NCBI RefSeq assembly: GCF_031846515.1
Contig: NZ_JAVRHO010000014.1
Coordinates: 45,715-109,714, forward strand
DNA: 64,000 nt
Direction of reading: 5' to 3'
From: Autumnicola lenta
Lineage (GTDB): Bacteria > Bacteroidota > Bacteroidia > Flavobacteriales > Flavobacteriaceae
Shown here: positions 45,048 through 53,027 of the stretch, piece by piece
Position numbering within the stretch: the stretch's first letter is position 1
Layout: the number at the start of each line of letters is the position of its first letter
Position numbers and translations under genes: made by a program
Notes under the pieces: generated by a model
The model's input: the letters and a program-made list of their open reading frames with translations, nothing else
What the model was told of the DNA's origin: nothing
Databases searched by the model: none

Positions 45048-46655
45048 ATGTCCCAAAGAATATTTTTATTTGTATTGTTTTTTTGTAGCGTGTTATTATT
45101 TAATTCCTGTAAAACCACAAAACCCGCTGTTTCTCCTACTCCTGAAACCACAAAACCGGAAATAAAAGATACACTTTCTTCTTCAGAAAAAGTGTCACCG
45201 CCACCACCGCCTGCAATTCCGGAGGTTGTAGAGGAGAAAACTGTAAAATCTGAAGCCCCGCTTAAAATAGCCGAATTTCGTGCTGCATGGGTGACCAGTG
45301 TGGCGAATATTAATTGGCCCAGCCAACGAAATTTGTCAACAAGTCAGCAACAACAGGAAGCGCTGGAAATCCTGGATTTTCTGGAGGAGCATAATTTTAA
45401 TGCGGTGATCCTGCAGGTAAGACCGCAGGCAGATGCGTTGTATGAGAGCGACTTGGAGCCTTGGTCCTACTTTCTTACCGGTGAAACAGGAAAAGCACCG
45501 CAACCTTATTATGATCCTTTAAGATTCTGGACAGAAGCCGCGCACAACCGTGGGATGGAGCTTCATGTATGGCTAAATCCATATCGTGCCTACCATACCA
45601 CTGGTGGTGAAATTTCTGAAAAGTCGCTGGTAAAAACAAGGCCGGAGCTTATGACGAAGCTTAAAAACGGGTTCTGGTGGATGGATCCTGCCAAACAAGG
45701 CACACAGGATCATGTTTCTGCTGTGGTGATGGATATCGTGCAGCGTTATGATATCGATGGCGTCCATTTTGACGATTATTTTTATCCCTATGCTTCTTAT
45801 AACGGAAAGCAGCAATTTCCCGATAATATTAGCTGGGATCAATATAAAGCAGAAGGAGGAAAACTGTTGCGGGACGACTGGAGACGGGACAATGTAAACA
45901 AATTTGTAAAACGAATCTATTCTGAAATTAAAGCTGAAAAACCGCATGTGAAATTCGGGATTAGTCCTTTTGGGATCTGGCGTCCCGGCCACCCGGCTTC
46001 TATAAAAGGAATGGACCAGTACAGCGAACTTTATGCAGATGCCAAATTGTGGCTAAATGAAGGCTGGATCGACTATTTTACACCTCAGTTATATTGGAAG
46101 ATCAACCAGGTTGCTCAGAGTTTCCCGGTTTTATTGAGTTGGTGGAAGGATGAAAATACTGAAAACAGGCATTTATGGCCGGGTATTAATGATGCGCTTA
46201 TCGGGGAAGAAAAGGAAAAGGATACGGATGAAATTACCAACCAGATTATGATTACCCGCGGAATTCTTGACAGTCGGGGAGCGGTACACTGGAATGTTGG
46301 CCCGATTATGAAAAATCCGGAACTGGCGCATGCTTTAAAAGAAGGTCCGTACAGGAAAAAAGCACTCGTTCCTGCAAGTCCGTGGCTGGATGATGAAGCT
46401 CCGGAAGTGCCCAAGCTGAATATTTCGAAAATTGAAGATAAATTAGAGCTAAAATGGGAACATACGGACCCGGATGATGTTTTTAGGTGGGTTTTGTATT
46501 TCAAATATGAAAATTCCGGGTGGGATTTCAGGATTTTCAGTAGGAATGAAAAGAAATTTGTATTGCACAATGCCAAAAATTTCAGTAAAATCGGAATAAC
46601 AGCCGTAGATCGTACAGGAAATGAAAGTAATTTTAAGGAAATTGAGCTTCAGTAA
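45048..46655 (+). CDS. Family 10-like glycosyl hydrolase (GHL10, DigH/YngK-like) lipoprotein
   Basis: A 535-residue lipoprotein (lipobox FNSC, C21) with a Pro/Thr/Glu-rich linker and then a TIM-barrel domain starting EFRAAWVTSVANINWPS and including MELHVWLNPYRA and YDIDGVHFDDYFYPY. The E. coli member DigH cuts denuded peptidoglycan glycans, which fits the murQ neighbourhood. A C-terminal Fn3-like region (from about residue 440) is present. Confidence 0.92.
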   Translation: MSQRIFLFVLFFCSVLLFNSCKTTKPAVSPTPETTKPEIKDTLSSSEKVSPPPPPAIPEVVEEKTVKSEAPLKIAEFRAAWVTSVANINWPSQRNLSTSQQQQEALEILDFLEEHNFNAVILQVRPQADALYESDLEPWSYFLTGETGKAPQPYYDPLRFWTEAAHNRGMELHVWLNPYRAYHTTGGEISEKSLVKTRPELMTKLKNGFWWMDPAKQGTQDHVSAVVMDIVQRYDIDGVHFDDYFYPYASYNGKQQFPDNISWDQYKAEGGKLLRDDWRRDNVNKFVKRIYSEIKAEKPHVKFGISPFGIWRPGHPASIKGMDQYSELYADAKLWLNEGWIDYFTPQLYWKINQVAQSFPVLLSWWKDENTENRHLWPGINDALIGEEKEKDTDEITNQIMITRGILDSRGAVHWNVGPIMKNPELAHALKEGPYRKKALVPASPWLDDEAPEVPKLNISKIEDKLELKWEHTDPDDVFRWVLYFKYENSGWDFRIFSRNEKKFVLHNAKNFSKIGITAVDRTGNESNFKEIELQ

Positions 46656-46683
46656 TTAGTTTTTTAGGAGCACCTTCAAATTT

Positions 46684-46694
46684 GGCAATTTTCG
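46684..46694 (+). repeat. Dispersed near-palindrome copy (intergenic)
   Basis: Exact GGCAATTTTCG core in the gap between the GHL10 and NlpC/P60 genes. Confidence 0.6.
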
Positions 46695-46727
46695 TACCTG
46701 TGGAATCAAAATGATGAATTTTAAAGC

Positions 46728-47954
46728 ATGACCATGATGAAATCGATTAAAAACATAAAACTACTCGGACTTTTTCTCTTATTTATTACAGTTTCCTGTG
46801 ATCAAAAAGAGGAAAAAGACGAGAATAAAGCTGAAGAAACCATTGCTGAGGTGCGGCAGGAGTTTGCACCAGATAAACGAGTGGCACTTTTTGATATTCA
46901 GGCGGAAAAGAAGGAGGACGTTTATATCTTAATGGGAGAATCTAATCTTCCAGAAGCAGTGAATAATCTCAAAGAAAAGTTAGAGGCCGAAAATGTCAAT
47001 TTTCGGGATAGCATCAAAATTCTTCCGCAGGAGGAAATGGAGAATATGCAGCACGGAGTAATAAAAATCTCTGTTGCAAACCTGCGTGGCGAGGCTGCGC
47101 ATTCTTCAGAATTGGTGACGCAGGCGACGCTTGGAACTCCCGTAAAAGTTTATAAAAAGGAAGATAACTGGTATTTAATCCAGACACCGGATAATTATTT
47201 ATCCTGGGTTGATGGGGGAGGAGTGCAGATTTTTTCTGATGAAGAATTTAAGGACTGGAAATCTTCAGAAAAGCTTATTTACCTGCAGCCCTTCGGAAAT
47301 TCTTTTGCGGAAGCAGACGAAGCTTCAGGAGTGGTTTCAGATTTGGTGGCCGGTGCTATTCTGGAATTTTCCGGCGAAAAAAATGGATATTTTGAGGTGG
47401 AATATCCCGATGGCAGAACGGCTTTTATTCAGCAAAATGAAGCAAAAAAGTATATGGAGTGGCTGCAGGAACTCGATCCTGAAGGTGACGACCTGATTGC
47501 TACTTCAAAAAAACTAATGGGATTGCCCTATTTATGGGGAGGCACATCGGCCAAAGGCGTTGATTGCAGCGGTTACACCAAAACCATTTTCTTCTTAAAC
47601 GGAATGGTGATTCCGCGGGATGCTTCCCAGCAGGTCCACACCGGAAAACTCATCGATTCCACACGAAATTTTGAAAATCTCGTCTCCGGCGACCTTTTGT
47701 TCTTCGGAAGACCCGCTACAGATTCAACTTCAGAAAGAGTAGTGCACGTGGGCATGTGGATTGGAAATAATGAGTTTATTCACTCGTCGGGCAGCGTGCA
47801 CGTGAGCAGTGTGGCTAAAGAAGCGCCTAATTACGACGATTTTGACTATAATCGTTACCTTAGAACCAAGCGTTTGCTGGACCAGGAGGGCGAGGGGCTA
47901 ACCTACCTTCGGAAAAAGGACATTTTCACCGATTCCTCTTCAAAAGAAGAATGA
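46728..47954 (+). CDS. SH3 and NlpC/P60 family cell-wall peptidase lipoprotein
   Basis: A 408-residue lipoprotein (lipobox TVSC, C24). Bacterial SH3-like regions occupy about residues 115-245 and the NlpC/P60 cysteine peptidase domain the C-terminal half, with the catalytic Cys in GVDCSGYTKTIF, His in VVHVGMWIG and a third polar residue in FIHSSG. Such enzymes cut muropeptide stems. It is on the same strand as murQ and the DigH-like gene and converges on the amidase gene. A copy of the dispersed repeat (46987-47006) encodes ENVNFRD. Confidence 0.92.
   Translation: MTMMKSIKNIKLLGLFLLFITVSCDQKEEKDENKAEETIAEVRQEFAPDKRVALFDIQAEKKEDVYILMGESNLPEAVNNLKEKLEAENVNFRDSIKILPQEEMENMQHGVIKISVANLRGEAAHSSELVTQATLGTPVKVYKKEDNWYLIQTPDNYLSWVDGGGVQIFSDEEFKDWKSSEKLIYLQPFGNSFAEADEASGVVSDLVAGAILEFSGEKNGYFEVEYPDGRTAFIQQNEAKKYMEWLQELDPEGDDLIATSKKLMGLPYLWGGTSAKGVDCSGYTKTIFFLNGMVIPRDASQQVHTGKLIDSTRNFENLVSGDLLFFGRPATDSTSERVVHVGMWIGNNEFIHSSGSVHVSSVAKEAPNYDDFDYNRYLRTKRLLDQEGEGLTYLRKKDIFTDSSSKEE
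46987..47006. repeat. Dispersed near-palindrome copy inside the NlpC/P60 gene
   Basis: Arms CCGAAAAT and ATTTTCGG surround GTCA. Over 27 bases it differs at two positions from the minus strand of the LysE-gene copy (21944-21963 and flanks). Confidence 0.75.
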
Positions 47955-47965
47955 AAAAGACCGAT

Positions 47966-48931
47966 TTAGAAGGATTTGCGATAAATATCGTATAAAACCT
48001 TTAAATCATAATCGCTAAGGACTCCGTTTACGTCTTTTTGGATAAAATGAAGCTCAAAAGCCTGGATTGCGGAGCTTAAATTGGAAGTATCGTAGCCAAT
48101 AATCTTCAGCGCATCTTCATAATTAAAATCTGAAGGAATAATATTCGGAAAAAGGAGACGGTCTAAAAACGGCAATTTTCGACCCGGAAAGTGCCTTTCC
48201 ATGATCAGCAATTGCTTGTCGTAATTGTAGAATTCACTTTCCAACTGAAGATTGTCCACAACTTCTTCATTATACCAAATTCCGAAGCCTTCTTCAGCTA
48301 ATTTCTCCCAAGGAAAGAAAACGCTGGGATCAACTTTCCGGGAAGGTGCAATATCAGAATGGCCAATCACATTTTGCGCCGGAATCTTATATTTTTCCCT
48401 TAGCATTTTAAGTACTTCAATTAAACTTTCGATTTGCGCATCGCTGAATTCCTCAAAGCCGTCGTTGTCGAGTTCAATTCCTATGGAGGCAGAATTAAGG
48501 TCTGTGGTGGTGCCCCAGCTTCCCACTCCGCCATGCCACGCGCGGTAATAATCGTTGAGCATGTGGTAAACTTCGCCGTTGTGGCCAATCACGTAGTGGG
48601 CGCTCACCTGCCTCTGGGGAGTTACGAAGGTATTTAAAGTTTGTTCTACAGAATCCTGGGCGGTATGGTGCAGGATCACGTAATTTGGCCTTCTAAGATT
48701 AAAATTTGTGGTTCCCACCCAATATTCGCCGTATTTTATATTTGGATTTTTAGCAATTTCCTCTTCAGGAGAAATTCGTAATTCCTTTGCAAAGACTTTT
48801 GTTTGCTTCTTATAAACCCTGTTGGTTTTAGCGTAGGGATTCGTGGCGCAGGAATTGAGTAGCAATAAAACAGGAAGAAAAAACGTGAGGCGGTAAACAG
48901 TTTTAATACTAATACTCTTCATAGAAACCAA
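47966..48931 (-). CDS. N-acetylmuramoyl-L-alanine amidase (Amidase_2, AmiD-like) lipoprotein
   Basis: A 321-residue lipoprotein (lipobox LNSC, C28, or C25 if translation starts at M4). The zinc ligands lie in VILHHTAQDS and in VIGHSDIAPSRKVDPSVFFPW. It removes stem peptides from MurNAc, supplying substrates for the recycling genes next to it. A copy of the dispersed repeat (48171-48181) is read as GRKLPFLD. It converges on the NlpC/P60 gene. Confidence 0.94.
   Translation of the reverse strand: MVSMKSISIKTVYRLTFFLPVLLLLNSCATNPYAKTNRVYKKQTKVFAKELRISPEEEIAKNPNIKYGEYWVGTTNFNLRRPNYVILHHTAQDSVEQTLNTFVTPQRQVSAHYVIGHNGEVYHMLNDYYRAWHGGVGSWGTTTDLNSASIGIELDNDGFEEFSDAQIESLIEVLKMLREKYKIPAQNVIGHSDIAPSRKVDPSVFFPWEKLAEEGFGIWYNEEVVDNLQLESEFYNYDKQLLIMERHFPGRKLPFLDRLLFPNIIPSDFNYEDALKIIGYDTSNLSSAIQAFELHFIQKDVNGVLSDYDLKVLYDIYRKSF
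48171..48181 (+). repeat. Dispersed near-palindrome copy inside the amidase gene
   Basis: Exact GGCAATTTTCG followed by ACCCGG; the 3' GACC extension is shared with several other copies. Confidence 0.65.
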
Positions 48932-49063
48932 TGGATTTATTCCCGTAAAAATATTAAAAAGAATGTTCCTTTGCGGGAAAGTGAGATAAGGTTTTTAAAA
49001 CCTTATAAGTTTGGTTGCTTTTCATACCTACAAGGTTAAAAAGAAACCTTGCAGGAAAAAATG

Positions 49064-50998
49064 CTACTCCTTTTTTCCATCAAATTTCCACCGCACAAAA
49101 GCTTCCATGGCTTCGTAGTTTGCAAGGCCAAGATTGAGGTAATTCACGGCAGTTTCCCTGTTTCTTTCTTCGGCTCTTACCCAAAATTCCCTCTCGTCGT
49201 CACCTGGAAAAACGGGGCGGTCTTTTTGTGACTGGTGTTGAAATATTGCATGTCGCTTCCTTTTAACTTCGTTTGGAGAAAGCGGTACTGCCATTTCTAT
49301 CTCATGCGTTGGAAATTCCTGCCAGGCGCCGCGATACATCCAGAGCCAGCAATCTTTTGTCCATTCTTCGGTCTTCTGAAGCCTTTGCATAGCTTCCTTA
49401 ATAATTTCGAAGCAAATGATATGGGTGCCGTGAGGATCTGCAAAATCCCCGGCTGCAAAAAGCTGGTGCGGTTTAATCTTCTGAAGGAGTTCCATGGTTA
49501 ATTCTACGTCTTTTTCAGTATCCGGGTTCTTGACATACTTTCCTTTTTCATAAAAAGGCAAAGCCATAAAATGAATATTTTTGTCGTCCAGCCCGGCATA
49601 TCTTGCGCCGGCAATGGCTTCAGACTTTCTAATAAAGGCTTTTACCTGCTGGATTTTCTCGATATCTACCTGATTGGGTTGCTTTTTCTGAAGAAAAGTG
49701 CGCATTTCTTCATAAGTCTGTTCCAGCTCAGAAGTATTTTTACCTAAACTTTTATCAAAATCTATAGCAAATTCCACATATCTCAGCACATCGGTATCCC
49801 AAACCGCAGTGTTTCCCGAAGTCTGGTAAGCTACGTGCACTTCGTGGCCCTGTTCTACCAGTCGAATAAAAGTTCCGCCCATAGAGATAACATCATCATC
49901 TGGGTGTGGGGAGAAAATCAGCGATGTTTTTCTGGCGGGAACTGCCCGCTCCGGCCGTTGGGAATCGTCTGCATCGGGCTTTCCTCCGGGCCAGCCGGTA
50001 ATGCTGTGCTGCAGTTGGTTGAAAACTTTGATGTTAATATTGTAGGCAGGGCCTTTTTCTGTAGCCAGTTCTGCCATTCCGTGGCTGTTATAATCCTCGT
50101 CTGTTAGCTTGAGGATAGGTTTCTGAATCTTGTTGGAGAGCCAGATAATTGCCTTTTTTATCTGCTCATCGGTCCATTTGCAGTCTTTTACAAGCCACGG
50201 TGTATCGAACCTCGTAAGTTCTGAAGCGGCAGCTTTGTCCAGTACAAATTCTACATTATCTGTTAACTGAAGGTAGGTGGCGGGAACCTCTCCGGAAATT
50301 TCACCTTCCACAGCTTTTTTAATTATAGGCGCTTTTTTCCTGCTCCAGGCCATCAGGACAATTTCGTGAGCTTTAAAAATAGTCCCAATCCCCATCGTGA
50401 TGGCTTTGGTAGGAACGTTTTCTTTACCTCCAAAGTCTCGGGAAGCATCCCGGCGTGTGAGATCATCTAAAGTGACCAGCCTTGTCCCGGAATTAGGGGC
50501 AGATCCCGGCTCATTAAACCCAATATGTCCCGTTCTTCCTATTCCAAGCAGCTGCAGGTCCAGACCACCAGCTTTGGTGATTTTTTTCTCATAGTTAAGG
50601 CAGTACTGCGCAATATCTTCCTTTTCTAAAGTTCCATCGGGAATATGAATATTCTCCCTCCTTATATTTATATGGTTAAAAAGATTCTCATCCATAAACC
50701 GCACATAACTCTGGGAAGCCTCCGGTTGCATTGGGTAATATTCGTCCAGGTTAAACGTGATCACATTATCAAAACTCAGTTCTTCTTCTTTGTGCAGTCG
50801 TATTAATTCCTGATAAACCCTTACCGGTGTTGCTCCCGTGGCCAGACCCAATACCGTTTTTTCTCCAGCTTGCATTTTGCGCCGTATAAGGTCTGCAATT
50901 TTTTGAGCTACTTTCTTTGAAGCAATTTCTTCATTTTTATAAACACGAACGGGAAGTTTTTCGAATCTTGTTTCTTCCAGGAAATTTAATCTGGCCAT
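49064..50998 (-). CDS. nagB: NagB-type glucosamine-6-phosphate deaminase fused to a PIG-L (LmbE) deacetylase domain
   Basis: A 644-residue fusion. Residues about 15-265 form a glucosamine-6-phosphate deaminase with LDEYYPM and HIGFNEPGS; the C-terminal part from about residue 365 is a PIG-L/LmbE zinc deacetylase domain with SPHPDDDVISMGG and the later DPHGTH block. The two activities together could take N-acetylated sugar phosphates to fructose 6-phosphate, though the deacetylase substrate is not proven. This fusion is common in Bacteroidota. It sits between the amidase and NagZ-type genes. Confidence 0.93.
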   Translation of the reverse strand: MARLNFLEETRFEKLPVRVYKNEEIASKKVAQKIADLIRRKMQAGEKTVLGLATGATPVRVYQELIRLHKEEELSFDNVITFNLDEYYPMQPEASQSYVRFMDENLFNHINIRRENIHIPDGTLEKEDIAQYCLNYEKKITKAGGLDLQLLGIGRTGHIGFNEPGSAPNSGTRLVTLDDLTRRDASRDFGGKENVPTKAITMGIGTIFKAHEIVLMAWSRKKAPIIKKAVEGEISGEVPATYLQLTDNVEFVLDKAAASELTRFDTPWLVKDCKWTDEQIKKAIIWLSNKIQKPILKLTDEDYNSHGMAELATEKGPAYNINIKVFNQLQHSITGWPGGKPDADDSQRPERAVPARKTSLIFSPHPDDDVISMGGTFIRLVEQGHEVHVAYQTSGNTAVWDTDVLRYVEFAIDFDKSLGKNTSELEQTYEEMRTFLQKKQPNQVDIEKIQQVKAFIRKSEAIAGARYAGLDDKNIHFMALPFYEKGKYVKNPDTEKDVELTMELLQKIKPHQLFAAGDFADPHGTHIICFEIIKEAMQRLQKTEEWTKDCWLWMYRGAWQEFPTHEIEMAVPLSPNEVKRKRHAIFQHQSQKDRPVFPGDDEREFWVRAEERNRETAVNYLNLGLANYEAMEAFVRWKFDGKKE

Positions 50999-51149
50999 AC
51001 GGGAAAGCTGTTTTTAGCACTTAATATTCAGTGAAATACAAAAATTAAGATTAAAATTAAGAAGAAGAATCTAATCCTGGTCATTTTTGGTTTAAAAAAG
51101 TAATTATAGATCAAATTACCTATTTTAGACTTCCGAAGAAATAAGCAGC

Positions 51150-52913
51150 ATGAAAAGAAAATTCTCAGTATTTATAATAATCATCCTGACTAGCGTACCG
51201 TTATGGTCACAGCTTCACACATCTGGAAATCCCGATTTTCTGAAAAATAGAAACAGTAAATGGGTAGATTCTGTAATGACTACTTTGTCTCCAGATGAAA
51301 GAATTGCCCAGCTTATTATGGTTGCGGCTTTTTCTAACAGGGGGGAAGCGCACAAAAATGAAATCCTGGAGCTGGTACAGGAGCAAAAAGTAGGCGGACT
51401 CTTATTTTTCCAGGGAAATCCAGAAGCACAGGTAACATTGATGAATGAATATCAACGAGCTGCCAATGTGCCGTTACTGGGAGCGATTGATGCCGAATGG
51501 GGCCTGGGGATGCGGCTGGACAACACCATAAGTTATCCATACCAGATGGCGCTGGGAGCAATCCAGGATGAGGAAATGATCTATAAAATGGGACGGGAAA
51601 TTGCCCGTCAGATCAAAAAGGTAGGGCTGCACCTAAATTTTGCCCCGGTGGTAGATGTAAACAACAATCCAGAAAATCCTGTGATCAATTACCGCTCCTT
51701 TGGCGAAGATAAATACAACGTGGCAAAAAAGGGGATTGCTTATATGAAGGGCCTGCAGGATGGGCGTGTACTGGCAACAGCAAAGCATTTTCCCGGCCAT
51801 GGAGATACAGATACCGATTCGCATTACGGGCTTCCGCAGATTAATCATCCGTTTCCGCGACTGGATTCACTGGAGCTATATCCGTTTAAGGAATTGATTA
51901 GAGCCGGGGTGGGTGGAATGATGGTGGCCCACCTTAATATCCCCGCGCTGGACTCTACTGGAGTCGCTTCCACCTTGTCCAAACCTATTATTACCGGACT
52001 TTTAAAAGAACGGCTCAACTTTAAAGGTTTGATCGTGACCGATGCTATGAACATGAAAGGCGTGACTTTAGGAAATCTTCCCGGGGTGGTGGATAAAGAC
52101 GCAATTTTGGCGGGAAATGATATGCTGGAATACAGCGAGGATGTTCCCAGGGCTATTGAAGAAGTCCGCGCTGCAATAAAGGAGGGGCTTATCACTCAGG
52201 AAGAAATTGATGAGCGCTGCAGGAAAATTTTAGCGATTAAGCAATGGGCAGGACTGGATCACTATCAGCCTTCGAAAGCAGCTAATATTCTGAAAGAACT
52301 TAATACTCCTAAAGCAAAAGAACTGAATGAAGATCTTGTAAAAGCTTCTCTTACGGTTCTGAAAAATGAAAATATGCTGTTGCCGCTTCAGCAAAAGGAG
52401 AGGAAAATAGCATCACTTTCCATAGGAGTGGAAAGAGAATCGGTTTTTCAGAAAAATCTGAAGAAAAATTACGAACTGGAGAATTTTCAGCTTTCGGAAG
52501 AAGCGGGCGAAGAGGAGGTTGAGAATGTAGTGCGAAAATTGGCAAATTTCGACCTTCTTCTTGTGGCAATTCACGATACACAGTCGCGGCCGGGGAATAA
52601 TATTAATTTTTCTGAAGATGTTGCAGATCTAATCCTTCAGCTTGGCAATAGAGAGAATACCATCTTCAGCCTCTTTAAAAATCCGTACGTGATAGACAAA
52701 ATTGAAGGAATTGAAAATGCCGACGGCTTGATCGTTGCCTACCAGGATTCTGAAACGGCGCAAAAAGTTACCGCCGGTTTTATAGCAGGAAAATCTGTGG
52801 CTTCCGGAAGGCTTCCTGTAAGTTTAGGAAAAAAGTTTGCTGCCGGAGAAGGTCTGTTTGTAAGAAATATAGCTGCACTATTAAGGCTGTACAGGACTTT
52901 TCTCTTATTTTAA
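51150..52913 (+). CDS. Glycoside hydrolase family 3, NagZ-type beta-N-acetylglucosaminidase, possibly shortened
   Basis: A 587-residue exported protein (signal peptide about 1-20). The NagZ signature KHFPGHGDTDTDSH and the catalytic aspartate in VTDAMNMKGV identify a GH3 N-acetylhexosaminidase that releases GlcNAc from muropeptides. A second alpha/beta domain follows to about residue 570. Many Bacteroidota relatives continue with a beta-lactamase-like domain to around 900-1000 residues; this one ends abruptly after LPVSLGKKF with an odd basic/hydrophobic tail (LLRLYRTFLLF). The dispersed repeat at 52533-52551 encodes RKLANFD. Confidence 0.88.
   Translation: MKRKFSVFIIIILTSVPLWSQLHTSGNPDFLKNRNSKWVDSVMTTLSPDERIAQLIMVAAFSNRGEAHKNEILELVQEQKVGGLLFFQGNPEAQVTLMNEYQRAANVPLLGAIDAEWGLGMRLDNTISYPYQMALGAIQDEEMIYKMGREIARQIKKVGLHLNFAPVVDVNNNPENPVINYRSFGEDKYNVAKKGIAYMKGLQDGRVLATAKHFPGHGDTDTDSHYGLPQINHPFPRLDSLELYPFKELIRAGVGGMMVAHLNIPALDSTGVASTLSKPIITGLLKERLNFKGLIVTDAMNMKGVTLGNLPGVVDKDAILAGNDMLEYSEDVPRAIEEVRAAIKEGLITQEEIDERCRKILAIKQWAGLDHYQPSKAANILKELNTPKAKELNEDLVKASLTVLKNENMLLPLQQKERKIASLSIGVERESVFQKNLKKNYELENFQLSEEAGEEEVENVVRKLANFDLLLVAIHDTQSRPGNNINFSEDVADLILQLGNRENTIFSLFKNPYVIDKIEGIENADGLIVAYQDSETAQKVTAGFIAGKSVASGRLPVSLGKKFAAGEGLFVRNIAALLRLYRTFLLF
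52533..52551. repeat. Dispersed near-palindrome copy inside the GH3 enzyme gene
   Basis: Arms CGAAAATT and AAATTTCG around GGC. Shares 23 identical bases with the DUF4175 gene copy, in another reading frame. Confidence 0.75.
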
Positions 52914-52987
52914 AGCTGTGTGGTTTATAATTTTTGTAAATAATCTAAGCTTTTTGCAAATTATCTGATCAATTATGTAGGAAAGTT

Positions 52988-52995
52988 TATATTTG
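52988..52995 (+). promoter_or_regulatory. -7 element for the outer-membrane receptor gene
   Basis: TATATTTG lies 32 bp before the start codon at 53028. Confidence 0.5.
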
Positions 52996-53027
52996 CGTGA
53001 TTTTTTGATATTTAGAAGTTTATTTGA

